Positions 56,983 through 64,000 of a stretch of 64,000 nt of DNA are shown here, one piece after another (positions within the stretch are counted from its first letter, which is position 1; every line of letters starts with the position of its first letter). This DNA is from Chloroflexota bacterium. GTDB taxonomy: Bacteria; Chloroflexota; Anaerolineae; Anaerolineales; Villigracilaceae. The stretch spans positions 1 to 64,000 of the forward strand of contig JAJYLQ010000003.1 in assembly GCA_021787595.1 (NCBI GenBank), written 5' to 3'. Below the pieces are notes generated by a model. The model did no database searches and was not told where the DNA came from. It saw only the letters and a list, made by a program, of their open reading frames with translations. Position numbers and translations under genes: made by a program.

Positions 56983-58075
56983 TCAATAATTCACGTTCTG
57001 ACGCAGATAGGCTTCCATGAAACCATCCAGGTCGCCATCCAGGATGGCCTGCGTATTGCCGGTTTCGAATTCGGTGCGATGATCCTTTACCATTTGGTAT
57101 GGATGCAAAACGTACGAGCGAATCTGGCTGCCCCATTCCGCTTTGGTGTATTCGCCGCGCAGTACTGCGATTTCCTGTTCTTTCTCGGCGTGTTTGATTT
57201 CCAACAAACGGGCGCGCAAAACCCGCAAAGCATTTTCGCGGTTCTGAAGCTGCGAGCGTTCGTTCTGGCAAGTCACCACGATGCCGGTCGGAATGTGAGT
57301 CAAGCGCACCGCGGTCGCGTTCTTCTGGACGTTTTGTCCGCCCGCGCCGGACGAACGAAAAACATCCACCTTCAAATCGCCGGGATTGATCTCGATCTCC
57401 GCGTCGTCCATCGCGACCTGCGGCAGGACTTCCACCAAAGCGAACGATGTGTGCCGGCGATGCGCGGCGTCGAACGGCGAAAGCCGAACGAGACGATGCA
57501 CACCTTTTTCCGAACGCAGATAACCGTACGCGTATTTTCCATCAATTGCGATGGTCACGCTTTTCAAACCGGCCTCTTCGCCCTCGGTGCGGTCAAGGAT
57601 TTCCGTTTTGAAACCCTGCGCGTCGGCCCAACGCAGATACATGCGTTCGATCATCGCGGCCCAATCCTGCGAATCGGTTCCGCCCGCGCCGGCGTGGATG
57701 GCAAGCAGCGCGTCGTCCGCATCGTACGGTCCCGAAAGCATCGCTGCGAAGGAGCGTTTGTCCAAGTCGGCTTCCAGCCCGGCGATCTCTTTCTCCAGAT
57801 CGGGACGCAGCGACTCATCCTCGAGATTCGCCAATTCGATCAGGTCATGCAAATGCTGGTGAAACGTCCGCCACGATTCCACTTCCTCGCGCAAAGACGA
57901 AACGACTTTCATCGTACGCTGCGCGGCGGTGGAATCGTCCCAGAAATTCGGTTTTTCGATTTCCCTTTCCAATTTGGCTAACTTTGCTTCTTTTCCCGCG
58001 AAGTCAAAGACGCTCCAAAAGTTGAGAAGTCAATTCCTGTGCGCGAGTCAAACGATCAATCAGGTCCTGCATCAT
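56983..58075 (-). CDS. prfB: Peptide chain release factor 2, with programmed +1 frameshift
   Basis: RF2 reads UAA and UGA. The N-terminal piece (ATG 58075 or 58072: MQDLIDRLTRAQELTSQLLE) ends at TGA 58006-58004; the main frame continues DFAGKEAKLAKLEREIEKPN to 56983. It contains AGAGGTDSQDWAAMIERMYL (about residue 115 of the main frame) and SSGAGGQNVQKNATAVRLTH with the GGQ motif near residue 210. QLASP-like SPF recognition is seen in VRLSPFDAAHRRHTSFALVE. The frameshift makes the gene self-regulating: scarce RF2 favours the shift. Confidence 0.92.
58004..58016 (-). promoter_or_regulatory. prfB +1 frameshift site (CTTTGAC)
   Basis: Coding strand reads GGAG-CGT-CTT-TGA-C. The in-frame TGA follows CTT, on which the tRNA can slip to TTT, and GGAG just upstream acts as the internal Shine-Dalgarno. 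This is the canonical bacterial RF2 arrangement. Confidence 0.9.
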
Positions 58076-58091
58076 TCCTCCGATGTACTGC

Positions 58092-58116
58092 AGGGGCGGA
58101 GCGGCGCTCCGCCCCT
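58092..58116. repeat. AGGGGCGGAGCG palindrome at the ftsY stop
   Basis: AGGGGCGGAGCG (58092-58103) and CGCTCCGCCCCT (58105-58116) are perfect 12-bp arms with a 1-nt loop. It includes the last bases of the ftsY stop codon and may serve as its terminator, although no T-run follows. Confidence 0.55.
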
Positions 58117-59047
58117 ACGAATTCAAAATTCCATCTACAAATGCGTCCGCATCGAACGGCTGCAAATCTTCGGGCTTTTCACCGAGACCGGCAAATAAAA
58201 TCGGCAGGCCAAGTTCGCGCTGGATGGCGAACGCCATGCCGCCGCGCGCCGATGAATCGAGTTTCGACAAAATCACGCCGCTGACTTTCACCGCGTCTTT
58301 GAATGCGCGCGCCTGCTGCAAAGCATTCTGTCCGGTCGTTGCATCCAGCACAAGCCAGACGGCGTGCGGCGCGCCGTCCAGCGCTTTGCCAACCACGCGA
58401 TGGACTTTTTTCAACTCTTCCATCAAATTGAATCGCGTGTGCAGGCGCCCGGCGGTATCAATCAGGATGACGTCCACTTTGCGGGCGACTCCAGCCTGGA
58501 TGGCATTGAATGCCACCGCGCCCGGATCGCTTTCGGGAGCGCCCGCAATCACCTCGATGCTTCGACTTCGCTCAGCACGGGCGTTTAACCGGTCGCCCCA
58601 AACCTGGAGTTGATCCACCGCCGCGGCGCGGAATGTGTCTGCTGCGCCGAACAAGACAGATTTTCCTTCCGCCACAAAACGCTGGCCAAGCTTCGCAATC
58701 GTGGTGGTCTTGCCCGAACCGTTCACGCCGACAACCAGGATCACGAACGGCTTCGCGGAGAATTCCAGAAGCGGCGGCGTCATCAGCCGTGAACGAAGAT
58801 CCGCTTTCAGCGGCGCGCCAAGTTGATCGGAGCGAGTCAGGCCGCGGTCCCGGACGAGGCGCTGCAGCGTCGAGATCACATCGGACGTGGTTTCGATTCC
58901 GAGATCGGCTTGAATCAGAAGCGCCTCCAATTCATCCCATGTATCCTGCTTGATCTCGGTCGCGCCCAGCAATCCGGCCAATCGTCCAAATGCGCTTCGG
59001 CTGGTTCTTGAAAGCCCATCGCGCCAGCGCGCTAAAAGTTCAGCCAT
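58115..59047 (-). CDS. ftsY: Signal recognition particle receptor FtsY
   Basis: FtsY is the GTPase that receives SRP-ribosome complexes at the membrane. The 310-residue protein has ILVVGVNGSGKTTTIAKLGQ (G1) near residue 106, the insertion box region LLFGAADTFRAAAVDQLQVW near residue 134, VILIDTAGRLHTRFNLMEEL (G3) near residue 193, and ILSKLDSSARGGMAF (TKLD-type) near residue 258. It lacks the long acidic A domain of E. coli FtsY. Residues about 157-166 (RAERSRSIE) derive from a dispersed repeat. A TATAAT 8 bp before the ATG suggests a nearly leaderless mRNA. Confidence 0.9.
   Translation of the reverse strand: MAELLARWRDGLSRTSRSAFGRLAGLLGATEIKQDTWDELEALLIQADLGIETTSDVISTLQRLVRDRGLTRSDQLGAPLKADLRSRLMTPPLLEFSAKPFVILVVGVNGSGKTTTIAKLGQRFVAEGKSVLFGAADTFRAAAVDQLQVWGDRLNARAERSRSIEVIAGAPESDPGAVAFNAIQAGVARKVDVILIDTAGRLHTRFNLMEELKKVHRVVGKALDGAPHAVWLVLDATTGQNALQQARAFKDAVKVSGVILSKLDSSARGGMAFAIQRELGLPILFAGLGEKPEDLQPFDADAFVDGILNS
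58556..58583. repeat. CTTCGACTTCGCTCAGC-type repeat in ftsY
   Basis: CGATGCTTCGACTTCGCTCA followed by GCACGGG. It is in frame and sits in a surface region between GTPase motifs, adding about eight residues to what the family usually shows. Confidence 0.5.
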
Positions 59048-59230
59048 GAGGCGGCATTATATCATGCGGGTTTTATGATATACTGCCTCAGCTTTCAGAA
59101 CAACCTATAGCATTACTCCGCGAAAACTATATCAATCGCGAAGATTTTGTGGCGCGATATTCACACCGCTTTTGGTTGCGGAATGAATTCCGCGCTGCGG
59201 AATTGGAACTCAAAAGGATATAATAAAAGT

Positions 59231-59575
59231 ATGATCGAAGAACCTGTTCATGTGACCGATGCTGCTTTCGAACAAACTGTGCTTAAATCAACTGTCCCGG
59301 TGATCGTTGATTTTTGGGCGCCATGGTGCGGGCCGTGCAAGATGGTCGCGCCCATTCTCGAAAAACTTGCCAGGGAGTTGGCCGGCAAGGTGGTGATTGC
59401 CAAAGTCAACACCGATGAGAATCCGGAATGGGCCAGCAAGTATGGCGTGCAGGGCATCCCAACCATGTTGTTCGTTGCGGGCGGCAAGGTTGTGCATCGC
59501 CAGGTGGGCGCGCTCCCTGAACGTATGTTACGCGATGTGGTCTCGCAGTTCATGGAGGTCGTCACGCAAAATTAG
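59231..59575 (+). CDS. trxA: Thioredoxin
   Basis: The 114-residue protein has the redox site VDFWAPWCGPCKMVAPILEK near residue 24 (WCGPC) and the cis-Pro loop YGVQGIPTMLFVAGGKVV near residue 73. It is a normal cytoplasmic thioredoxin reducing disulphides. ATG 59231 is the right start; the frame is open upstream but would add a nonstandard N-terminus. The next gene begins 7 bp after its stop. Confidence 0.9.
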   Translation: MIEEPVHVTDAAFEQTVLKSTVPVIVDFWAPWCGPCKMVAPILEKLARELAGKVVIAKVNTDENPEWASKYGVQGIPTMLFVAGGKVVHRQVGALPERMLRDVVSQFMEVVTQN

Positions 59576-59582
59576 GAGAGGC

Positions 59583-60353
59583 ATGAAGAGCCTTGCCAGA
59601 TACGGCATCGTGCTCGTCCTCGTCTTGTTGCTTAGTTCCTGTCTGCCAGCATTACCGGGCCAAACAGCGATTGAATCCCCTGCATCGACTCCAACGTTTA
59701 GTTCGCCATCTGCAATCGCGGCAACCGCGACTTTGACCGTCACGCCATCCCCTGCGCCTTCCTCAACGCCGACAATCAGCCCGTCTTCGACATTTACGCC
59801 CATCCCAACCTTCACACCCACAGGCGGTCTTGTAGTCGCTGGAACACTATCAATCAATGCGGCCGTCAGCGCCACGTTTGTTCCCGGTGAATCGGTCAGC
59901 CTTGATAAATTGCCGCCCGGCACGATTTATGAAACCATCCTAACATTACAGCGCAAGGTCGAGCAATCGTTCCCTGCCAATTCTCCCTCACCCTTTCCCT
60001 CTCCCAAAGGGAGAGGAGACTCCCTTCCCCATTCGGGGGAAGGGTTGGGGATGAGGGCGAAAACGGTAGAAAAGCCATGAGCAGAACCCTCAAAACTCTA
60101 ACTTTGCGCTGTAATACTAATCAACAACAATTCCGAAACCGAGGCCGATATTTCCCTGCACTGCACAACCATCCATGGATTGCAAACAGTGTTTGAATAC
60201 AATCACGTTAAGCATCTCACGATTCAGGCTCCGCAAGGAAACTATGTGTACGTTGTGTATGTCGGCAGCAGGATGTTATCGGGAGGTTTCCCGCTTTTGA
60301 CTCAGTTCAAAAAGATCATCACGATTTACAGGGACCGAGTCGTAATTCAATAG
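59583..60353 (+). pseudogene. Lipoprotein gene interrupted by a dispersed repeat
   Basis: The first part encodes a lipoprotein signal (VLVLLLSSCLP), a Thr/Pro/Ser-rich linker and GESVSLDKLPPGTIYETILT. At 59985 a CCCTCACCC-type repeat begins, and the frame stops at 60078. After a second stop (60099) the same frame continues AVILINNNSETEADISLHC to a natural stop at 60353 (RDRVVIQ). This C-terminal part resembles the NNSGAQANGSIYL domain of the next two genes. It is therefore the same kind of lipoprotein, split by the repeat; the truncated product may still be made. Confidence 0.7.
59985..60057. repeat. CCCTCACCC...GATGAGGG repeat that broke the lipoprotein gene
   Basis: CCCTCACCCTTTCCCTCTCC starts it, AAAGGGAGAGG follows, then CTTCCCC, GGGGGAAGGG and TTGGGGATGAGGG. 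It consists of nested palindromes (CCTCTCCC/GGGAGAGG; CTTCCCC/GGGGGAAG). It is similar in type to the repeat at 12951-13060. Confidence 0.65.
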
Positions 60354-60373
60354 TCGAAATGGAGAGATTAAAA

Positions 60374-61018
60374 ATGAAACGCATCTTGTTCGTGGCCGCC
60401 ATCCTGGCTTTTCTTCTAAGCGCCTGTGGCGCCAAAGCGACGCCCACCATTGACCCCGCTCAATTGCAGGCTTCTGCGGTCGCAGCAGCAAACACCATGG
60501 TGGCTCTGACACAGGCGGCAGTGCCGCCAACGTCCGTTCCAACGGATACCCCTCAGCCCAGCCCAACCCCGCTTCCCAGCCCAACCTCGGCGCCGCTGCC
60601 CACGCTTTCAGGCTTTCCAACCGCTGTGAATCCCACGCTGTCAGTGCCAACGCTCGCGGCTCCTACCAGCTCCGGATCCACCGGTAACACGGGCGATCCA
60701 TGCAATGCGCCCTTGGGACCCAACCCGGATGGACCGAAGGTAAAAGCGATATTGGTTGTAAATAATTCCGGCGCTCAAGCCAACGGTTCGATCTATCTGA
60801 GCAAGACAAAATTCGGTCAGTGCGGCTATCGCGGTTTTTCGCTGGCAAAGGGCGGTTCCATCAGTTACACGGACCTGACCCTTGGCTGTTATTCAGTCTA
60901 TGCGTGGATCAATGATCCCAAGAAGCCGACAACCGTATTCGGCAGTGGCTGCATCAACAGCGCCGACAAAGTAACATTCGTTATCAACACCACCACGGTC
61001 ACGGTACATGGGCCGTAA
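60374..61018 (+). CDS. Lipoprotein with Thr/Pro linker and NNSG domain (copy 2)
   Basis: The 214-residue lipoprotein has signal LFVAAILAFLLSACGAKATP, a helical QLQASAVAAANTMVALTQAA part, a Pro/Thr/Ser linker (residues 52-105), and a beta domain from residue 115 with VNNSGAQANGSIYLSKTKFG, QCGYRGFSLAKGGSISY and CYSVYAWINDPKKP. Three Cys in this domain may form disulphides. A near copy follows. GGAGAG supports ATG 60374. Function unknown; surface-exposed by inference. Confidence 0.7.
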   Translation: MKRILFVAAILAFLLSACGAKATPTIDPAQLQASAVAAANTMVALTQAAVPPTSVPTDTPQPSPTPLPSPTSAPLPTLSGFPTAVNPTLSVPTLAAPTSSGSTGNTGDPCNAPLGPNPDGPKVKAILVVNNSGAQANGSIYLSKTKFGQCGYRGFSLAKGGSISYTDLTLGCYSVYAWINDPKKPTTVFGSGCINSADKVTFVINTTTVTVHGP

Positions 61019-61036
61019 GCCAAAATCCCAATTCGG

Positions 61037-61067
61037 AAAAAGGCGAGTCTCTTCGACTCGCCTTTTT
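61037..61067 (+). terminator. Terminator after lipoprotein copy 2
   Basis: AAAAAGGCGAGTC (61037-61049) and GACTCGCCTTTTT (61055-61067) form a perfect stem with a 5-nt loop and T-run. Confidence 0.85.
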
Positions 61068-61348
61068 TCATTCACAATTAAATCCAATTCGGACCAGCCG
61101 TGTGGAAAGAGTTCCTTCGAGGTTTCTCATTTCTCTCCATACAAAAACAGTTAACCTTGTCCATAAGGAAAAACAAAAATCAAGTAGAATTTACATGGAT
61201 CAGGATCATCATTACGGCCATTCCACCCATCGCATCTACCGCAATCTCTGCAAACATCCTGAAAGACGATACAAATCCATGCCGACCCGTTTTCAGAGAA
61301 CCCGCGGTTCTATTTTACCCAACCTGTCCAAAGAAATGGAGAAAGAAA

Positions 61349-61939
61349 ATGAAACGTCTCATTTTTATTTCGGCGCTACTGGCTCTGCTACTTAGTGCCT
61401 GCGGCGCGCAAGCCACTCCCACGATTGACCCGGCACAAGTGCAGGCGTCAGCGATGGCGGCAGCCAGCACAATGATCGCCCAGACGCAGCAAGCGATCCC
61501 GCCCACGCCGGTTCCGACCGATACCCCTCAAGCCACGCCCACTCCATTTTACACGCCGACTCCTTTTGTGCTTCCGACCTCGGTTCTCGCCTCCCCCACT
61601 ACATCCAGCGCAAGCGGCGATCCATGCAATGCGCCGCTCCCAGCCAACCCTCCCGGCCAGAAGACGATCATCATGATCCAGAATAATTCCGGCGCGCAGG
61701 CCAACGTGTCGATATACCTGGAGAAGACAAAATTCGGTCAGTGCGGCTATCGCGGCTACCAGTTATCGAAAGGCGGTTCTGTCACCATTACAGATTTAAC
61801 GTACGGTCAATACTATCTATACGTTTGGATCAATAACCCTCAAAAGCCAAAAACATTGACCGGCGGCGGCTATATAAGCAGTCCCACGAAATGGACGTTC
61901 GTCATCACGCCAACGAATATCCAGTTCATAGTTCCATAA
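61349..61939 (+). CDS. Lipoprotein with Thr/Pro linker and NNSG domain (copy 3)
   Basis: The 196-residue protein closely repeats copy 2: LLALLLSACGAQATPTIDPA signal, VQASAMAAASTMIAQTQQ, a linker with TPTPFYTPTPF, then IQNNSGAQANVSIYLEKTKF, GQCGYRGYQLSKGGSVTI and YYLYVWINNPQKPK. GGAGAAAG supports ATG 61349; the frame is open upstream without a better start. It differs in lacking the final Cys. The 280-bp gap before it has no other gene. Role unknown. Confidence 0.7.
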   Translation: MKRLIFISALLALLLSACGAQATPTIDPAQVQASAMAAASTMIAQTQQAIPPTPVPTDTPQATPTPFYTPTPFVLPTSVLASPTTSSASGDPCNAPLPANPPGQKTIIMIQNNSGAQANVSIYLEKTKFGQCGYRGYQLSKGGSVTITDLTYGQYYLYVWINNPQKPKTLTGGGYISSPTKWTFVITPTNIQFIVP

Positions 61940-61949
61940 TTTCCAGCGG

Positions 61950-61993
61950 CCAATATGAAAAGGCGGGTCGTACGACCCGCCTTTTCATATTGG
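61950..61993. terminator. Perfect 44-bp palindrome, bidirectional terminator
   Basis: Two perfect 22-bp arms meet with no spacer at 61971/61972 (inner bases AGGCGGGTCGT and ACGACCCGCCT). It lies between convergent lipoprotein and murA genes. GAAAAGGCGGG/CCCGCCTTTTC gives the usual stem and U-tract in both directions. Confidence 0.8.
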
Positions 61994-62003
61994 AGGAATA
62001 ATA

Positions 62004-63284
62004 TCATTCCCTGACCCTTTCGATCTTCGCTCCCAGAGCCAGTAACTTGCCTTCCACGTTTTCGTAGCCGCGATCTATCTGGCTGATGTTGCGGATGGTG
62101 GATGAACCTTTGGCAGCCAGCGCGGCCAGGAGCAAAGCCATGCCGGCTCGAATGTCCGGACTTTCGAGTTTCTCCCCGTACAAACGATTCGGGCCTTGCA
62201 CGAGGCAGCGATACGGATCGCATAAGATGATCCTCGCTCCCATGCCGACCAGTTTATCGGTGAAATACATGCGGCCCGAATACATCCAATCGTGGAATAA
62301 AACCGAACCGCTTGCCTGCGTTGCAACGGTGATGGCAATGCTGATCAAATCGGTTGGAAACGCCGGCCAGATGTTGGTTTTTATTTCCGGGATCGCGCCG
62401 TCCAAATCGGGAACAATCGTCAAAGTTTGATCTGGAGCAACAATGATATCATCGCCTTCCACTTTCCAATTCAAACCCAAACGTTGGAAAGCAGGAGCGA
62501 TCATTTCCAGATATCTAATACCAGCGTTCCGAATGCGAACTTCGCCATGCGTTACCGCGGCTGCTCCGGCAAAGCTGACCACTTCAAGATAATCCGGGCC
62601 AATCGTGTACTCGCCTCCGTGCAATTTGGGCACGCCCGTGATGTGGAGTGTGTTCGAGCCGATGTGTTTGATTTTTGCGCCCAGTCCGTTCAGGAAATGA
62701 CATAGTTCCTGAACGTGCGGCTCGGATGCCGCGTTGTGAACGAACGTATCGCCTGCGGCAATGACAGCCGCCATGACCGCATTTTCCGTTGCGGTGACGC
62801 TGGCTTCATCGAGCAATACATCCGCGCCTTTCAAGCCGGATGAATGAAAATCGAAGACGCGGTCATAAGTGACTTCCGCGCCGAGCGCCTGCAGGGCGAG
62901 GATGTGCGTATCGAGACGACGACGCCCGATCACGTCGCCGCCGGGCGGGGGCAAACGCAATTCGCCAGCGCGCGCAGTGACCGGTCCGGCCAAAAGAATC
63001 GAAGCCCGAATGCGGCGGCAAAGGTCCGGGTTGAGGTCCGCCGGCCGCAGGGTCCGGGTGACGATGCGCCACGTGTTTGCGTCCAAATCCTCGACTTCGG
63101 CACCGAGGCTTTCCACCAGCAATCGCATGTCGAGGACATCCCGAATCCGAGGCACATTCCGCAAAACGACCGGCTCGTCCGTCAAAAGGCAGGCCGCCAA
63201 AAGCGGTAAAGCCGCGTTCTTGTTTCCGGCGGGGTTCACTTCTCCGCGTAATGGCACCCCCCCATCAATGACAAATTCTTCCAT
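62004..63284 (-). CDS. murA: UDP-N-acetylglucosamine 1-carboxyvinyltransferase MurA
   Basis: MurA starts peptidoglycan precursor synthesis by joining enolpyruvate to UDP-GlcNAc. The 426-residue protein has GEVNPAGNKNAALPLLAACL near residue 13 (catalytic Lys/Asn), RIRASILLAGPVTARAGELR near residue 88, and GGDVIGRRRLDTH near residue 112. In E. coli the matching loop is GGC-x-IG-x-R-P-V-D-x-H; here Asp replaces the Cys that fosfomycin attacks. SGRMYFTDKLVGMGA near residue 330 and IRAGMALLLAALAAKGSSTI near residue 380 complete the fold. ATG 63284 has AGGAGA at a good distance. Confidence 0.92.
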   Translation of the reverse strand: MEEFVIDGGVPLRGEVNPAGNKNAALPLLAACLLTDEPVVLRNVPRIRDVLDMRLLVESLGAEVEDLDANTWRIVTRTLRPADLNPDLCRRIRASILLAGPVTARAGELRLPPPGGDVIGRRRLDTHILALQALGAEVTYDRVFDFHSSGLKGADVLLDEASVTATENAVMAAVIAAGDTFVHNAASEPHVQELCHFLNGLGAKIKHIGSNTLHITGVPKLHGGEYTIGPDYLEVVSFAGAAAVTHGEVRIRNAGIRYLEMIAPAFQRLGLNWKVEGDDIIVAPDQTLTIVPDLDGAIPEIKTNIWPAFPTDLISIAITVATQASGSVLFHDWMYSGRMYFTDKLVGMGARIILCDPYRCLVQGPNRLYGEKLESPDIRAGMALLLAALAAKGSSTIRNISQIDRGYENVEGKLLALGAKIERVRE

Positions 63285-63312
63285 TTTTTCGTCTCCTGGG
63301 GAATCTATTGGC

Positions 63313-63341
63313 ATTGTAAGGCAGTTTAAAAGAATCGCCAA
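63313..63341 (-). promoter_or_regulatory. Sigma-70-type promoter of murA
   Basis: On the minus strand TTGGCG (63341-63336) and TACAAT (63318-63313) are 17 bp apart, 29 bp upstream of the murA start. Confidence 0.6.
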
Positions 63342-63403
63342 GCACATTACAATTGGCTTACACGGGTAAAAATGAGGGCAGTTTAATATATAATCAAATT
63401 GAG

Positions 63404-64000
63404 ATGACACCTGTCCTTAGCGTCCCAATTCTGGCCGGATGGATTAGCGGCTGGGTGATTAATTATTTGGCAGATGCACTGCCTATCACCCGGCGACTCT
63501 CGCGTCCGACATGCAGGCAGTGCAACCAGGAATATCCGATTCCTGCTTATTTGTCTTTTGGCCGCTGTCCGAAATGCGGACACGCGCGCGGCCTGCGGCC
63601 CTGGATCGTTCAGGCGGCGATGATGATTCTCAGCCTGTATACGTGGTTCAGACCACACGCGATGGGATACGCGCTGGGCATGCTTTTGTTGACTTATTTC
63701 GCGGTTGTGATCGTGATTGATCTGGAACACCGCCTGATCCTGCATCCCACCAGCATGGCCGGCACCCTTCTCGGACTGGGGATCGGCATCTACGTAAATC
63801 GAATCATCCCAACGCTGTTAGGCGGCCTCGGCGGACTCGCCATCATGTTTGTCTTGTATTATTTGGGTGTGCTCTTCTCGAAACTTCGCGCCCGGCGACT
63901 AAAGGCAACCGGACAGGAAGCCGATGATGAAGAAGCGCTCGGAGCCGGGGATGTCATCCTGGCTTGTGTGCTGGGTTTTGTCCTCGGATGGCCGCTCATC
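63404..64000 (+). CDS. Prepilin peptidase, A24 family (partial, runs off window)
   Basis: The frame from ATG 63404 stays open to the window end (199 codons). It starts with a membrane helix (ILAGWISGWVINYLADALPI), has the zinc-binding CRQCNQEYPIPAYLSFGRCP and CPKCGH, then DLEHRLILHPTSMAGTLLGL with the first catalytic Asp, and ALGAGDVILACVLGFVLGWP with the GxGD Asp. Such enzymes cleave and methylate type IV prepilin-like proteins at the membrane. TATAAT lies 10 bp before the start. It is divergent from murA, 119 bp apart. The C-terminus is missing only because the window ends. Confidence 0.85.
   Translation, partial: MTPVLSVPILAGWISGWVINYLADALPITRRLSRPTCRQCNQEYPIPAYLSFGRCPKCGHARGLRPWIVQAAMMILSLYTWFRPHAMGYALGMLLLTYFAVVIVIDLEHRLILHPTSMAGTLLGLGIGIYVNRIIPTLLGGLGGLAIMFVLYYLGVLFSKLRARRLKATGQEADDEEALGAGDVILACVLGFVLGWPLI

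Noticed and set aside
57079-57981. 300-codon plus-strand frame
   Set aside because: Antisense to prfB, which is certain from its GGQ motif and frameshift.

Overview
The window reads like a chromosomal segment of a monoderm-type bacterium of the Chloroflexota, probably an Anaerolineae relative. This is inferred from the gene mix and from the dense dispersed palindromic repeats; there is no rRNA or single-copy marker set here to prove it. No tRNA, rRNA, CRISPR array or prophage was seen. The window opens inside an IS630-type transposase gene and closes inside a prepilin peptidase gene, so both terminal genes are partial.

Layout. 1-6.0 kb: IS630 end, a small membrane protein, Yip1-like protein, pncC, a nucleosidase, a serpin gene with one in-frame amber codon, and a DHA2-type MFS exporter. 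6.1-8.9 kb (minus): a flavin redox cluster (FMN-binding protein, ApbE, membrane oxidoreductase fusion). 9.0-13.0 kb: MNT/HEPN pair and a TIR-STAND-TPR protein that looks like a defence module. 13.1-17.0 kb: zinc-finger/PP2C phosphatase, a RAYT transposase with flanking REP hairpins, and an acyl-CoA synthetase. 17.1-21.4 kb: a complete dlt operon in the order C-D-X-A-B. 21.6-26.4 kb: small membrane protein, polysaccharide deacetylase, PLP desulfhydrase-like enzyme, GxxExxY cassette and two FemAB-like transferases. 26.8-34.3 kb (minus): exopolysaccharide genes headed by a two-component pair. 34.4-45.5 kb: RidA, a secreted protein, an RsbV/RsbW/phosphatase partner-switching set, and two histidine kinases with two response regulators. 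45.6 kb: SRP RNA with clear promoter and terminator. 45.9-52.2 kb: envelope proteins (paralogous membrane proteins, LCP, VanW). 52.3-59.6 kb: S1 protein, a FAAL-ACP-MBOAT-microprotein cluster, prfB with its programmed frameshift, ftsY and thioredoxin. 59.6-64.0 kb: three related lipoproteins (one broken by a repeat), murA with Asp in place of the catalytic Cys, and the prepilin peptidase.

How it fits together. Much of the window concerns the cell envelope: peptidoglycan precursor and cross-bridge enzymes, LCP polymer attachment, exopolysaccharide initiation, and two acyl-transfer machines. The second of these (FAAL, ACP, MBOAT and a 43-residue DltX-like protein) copies the logic of the Dlt system but with a fatty-acid-type adenylating enzyme. 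Its microprotein ends in the same IYQGF pentapeptide as the DltX of the first system. This is the strongest candidate for an undescribed system here.

The other striking theme is repeats inside genes. At least seven coding regions appear to carry in-frame copies of dispersed repeats (REP hairpins, GGACGGT-type, ATCAGTG-type and TTCGACTTCGCTCAG-type). Two short MITE families have two equal-length copies each. One MITE sits in the loop of a transcription terminator with a 6-bp target duplication, and one lipoprotein gene was broken by a repeat. All product names are from reading the sequence, not from database searches.
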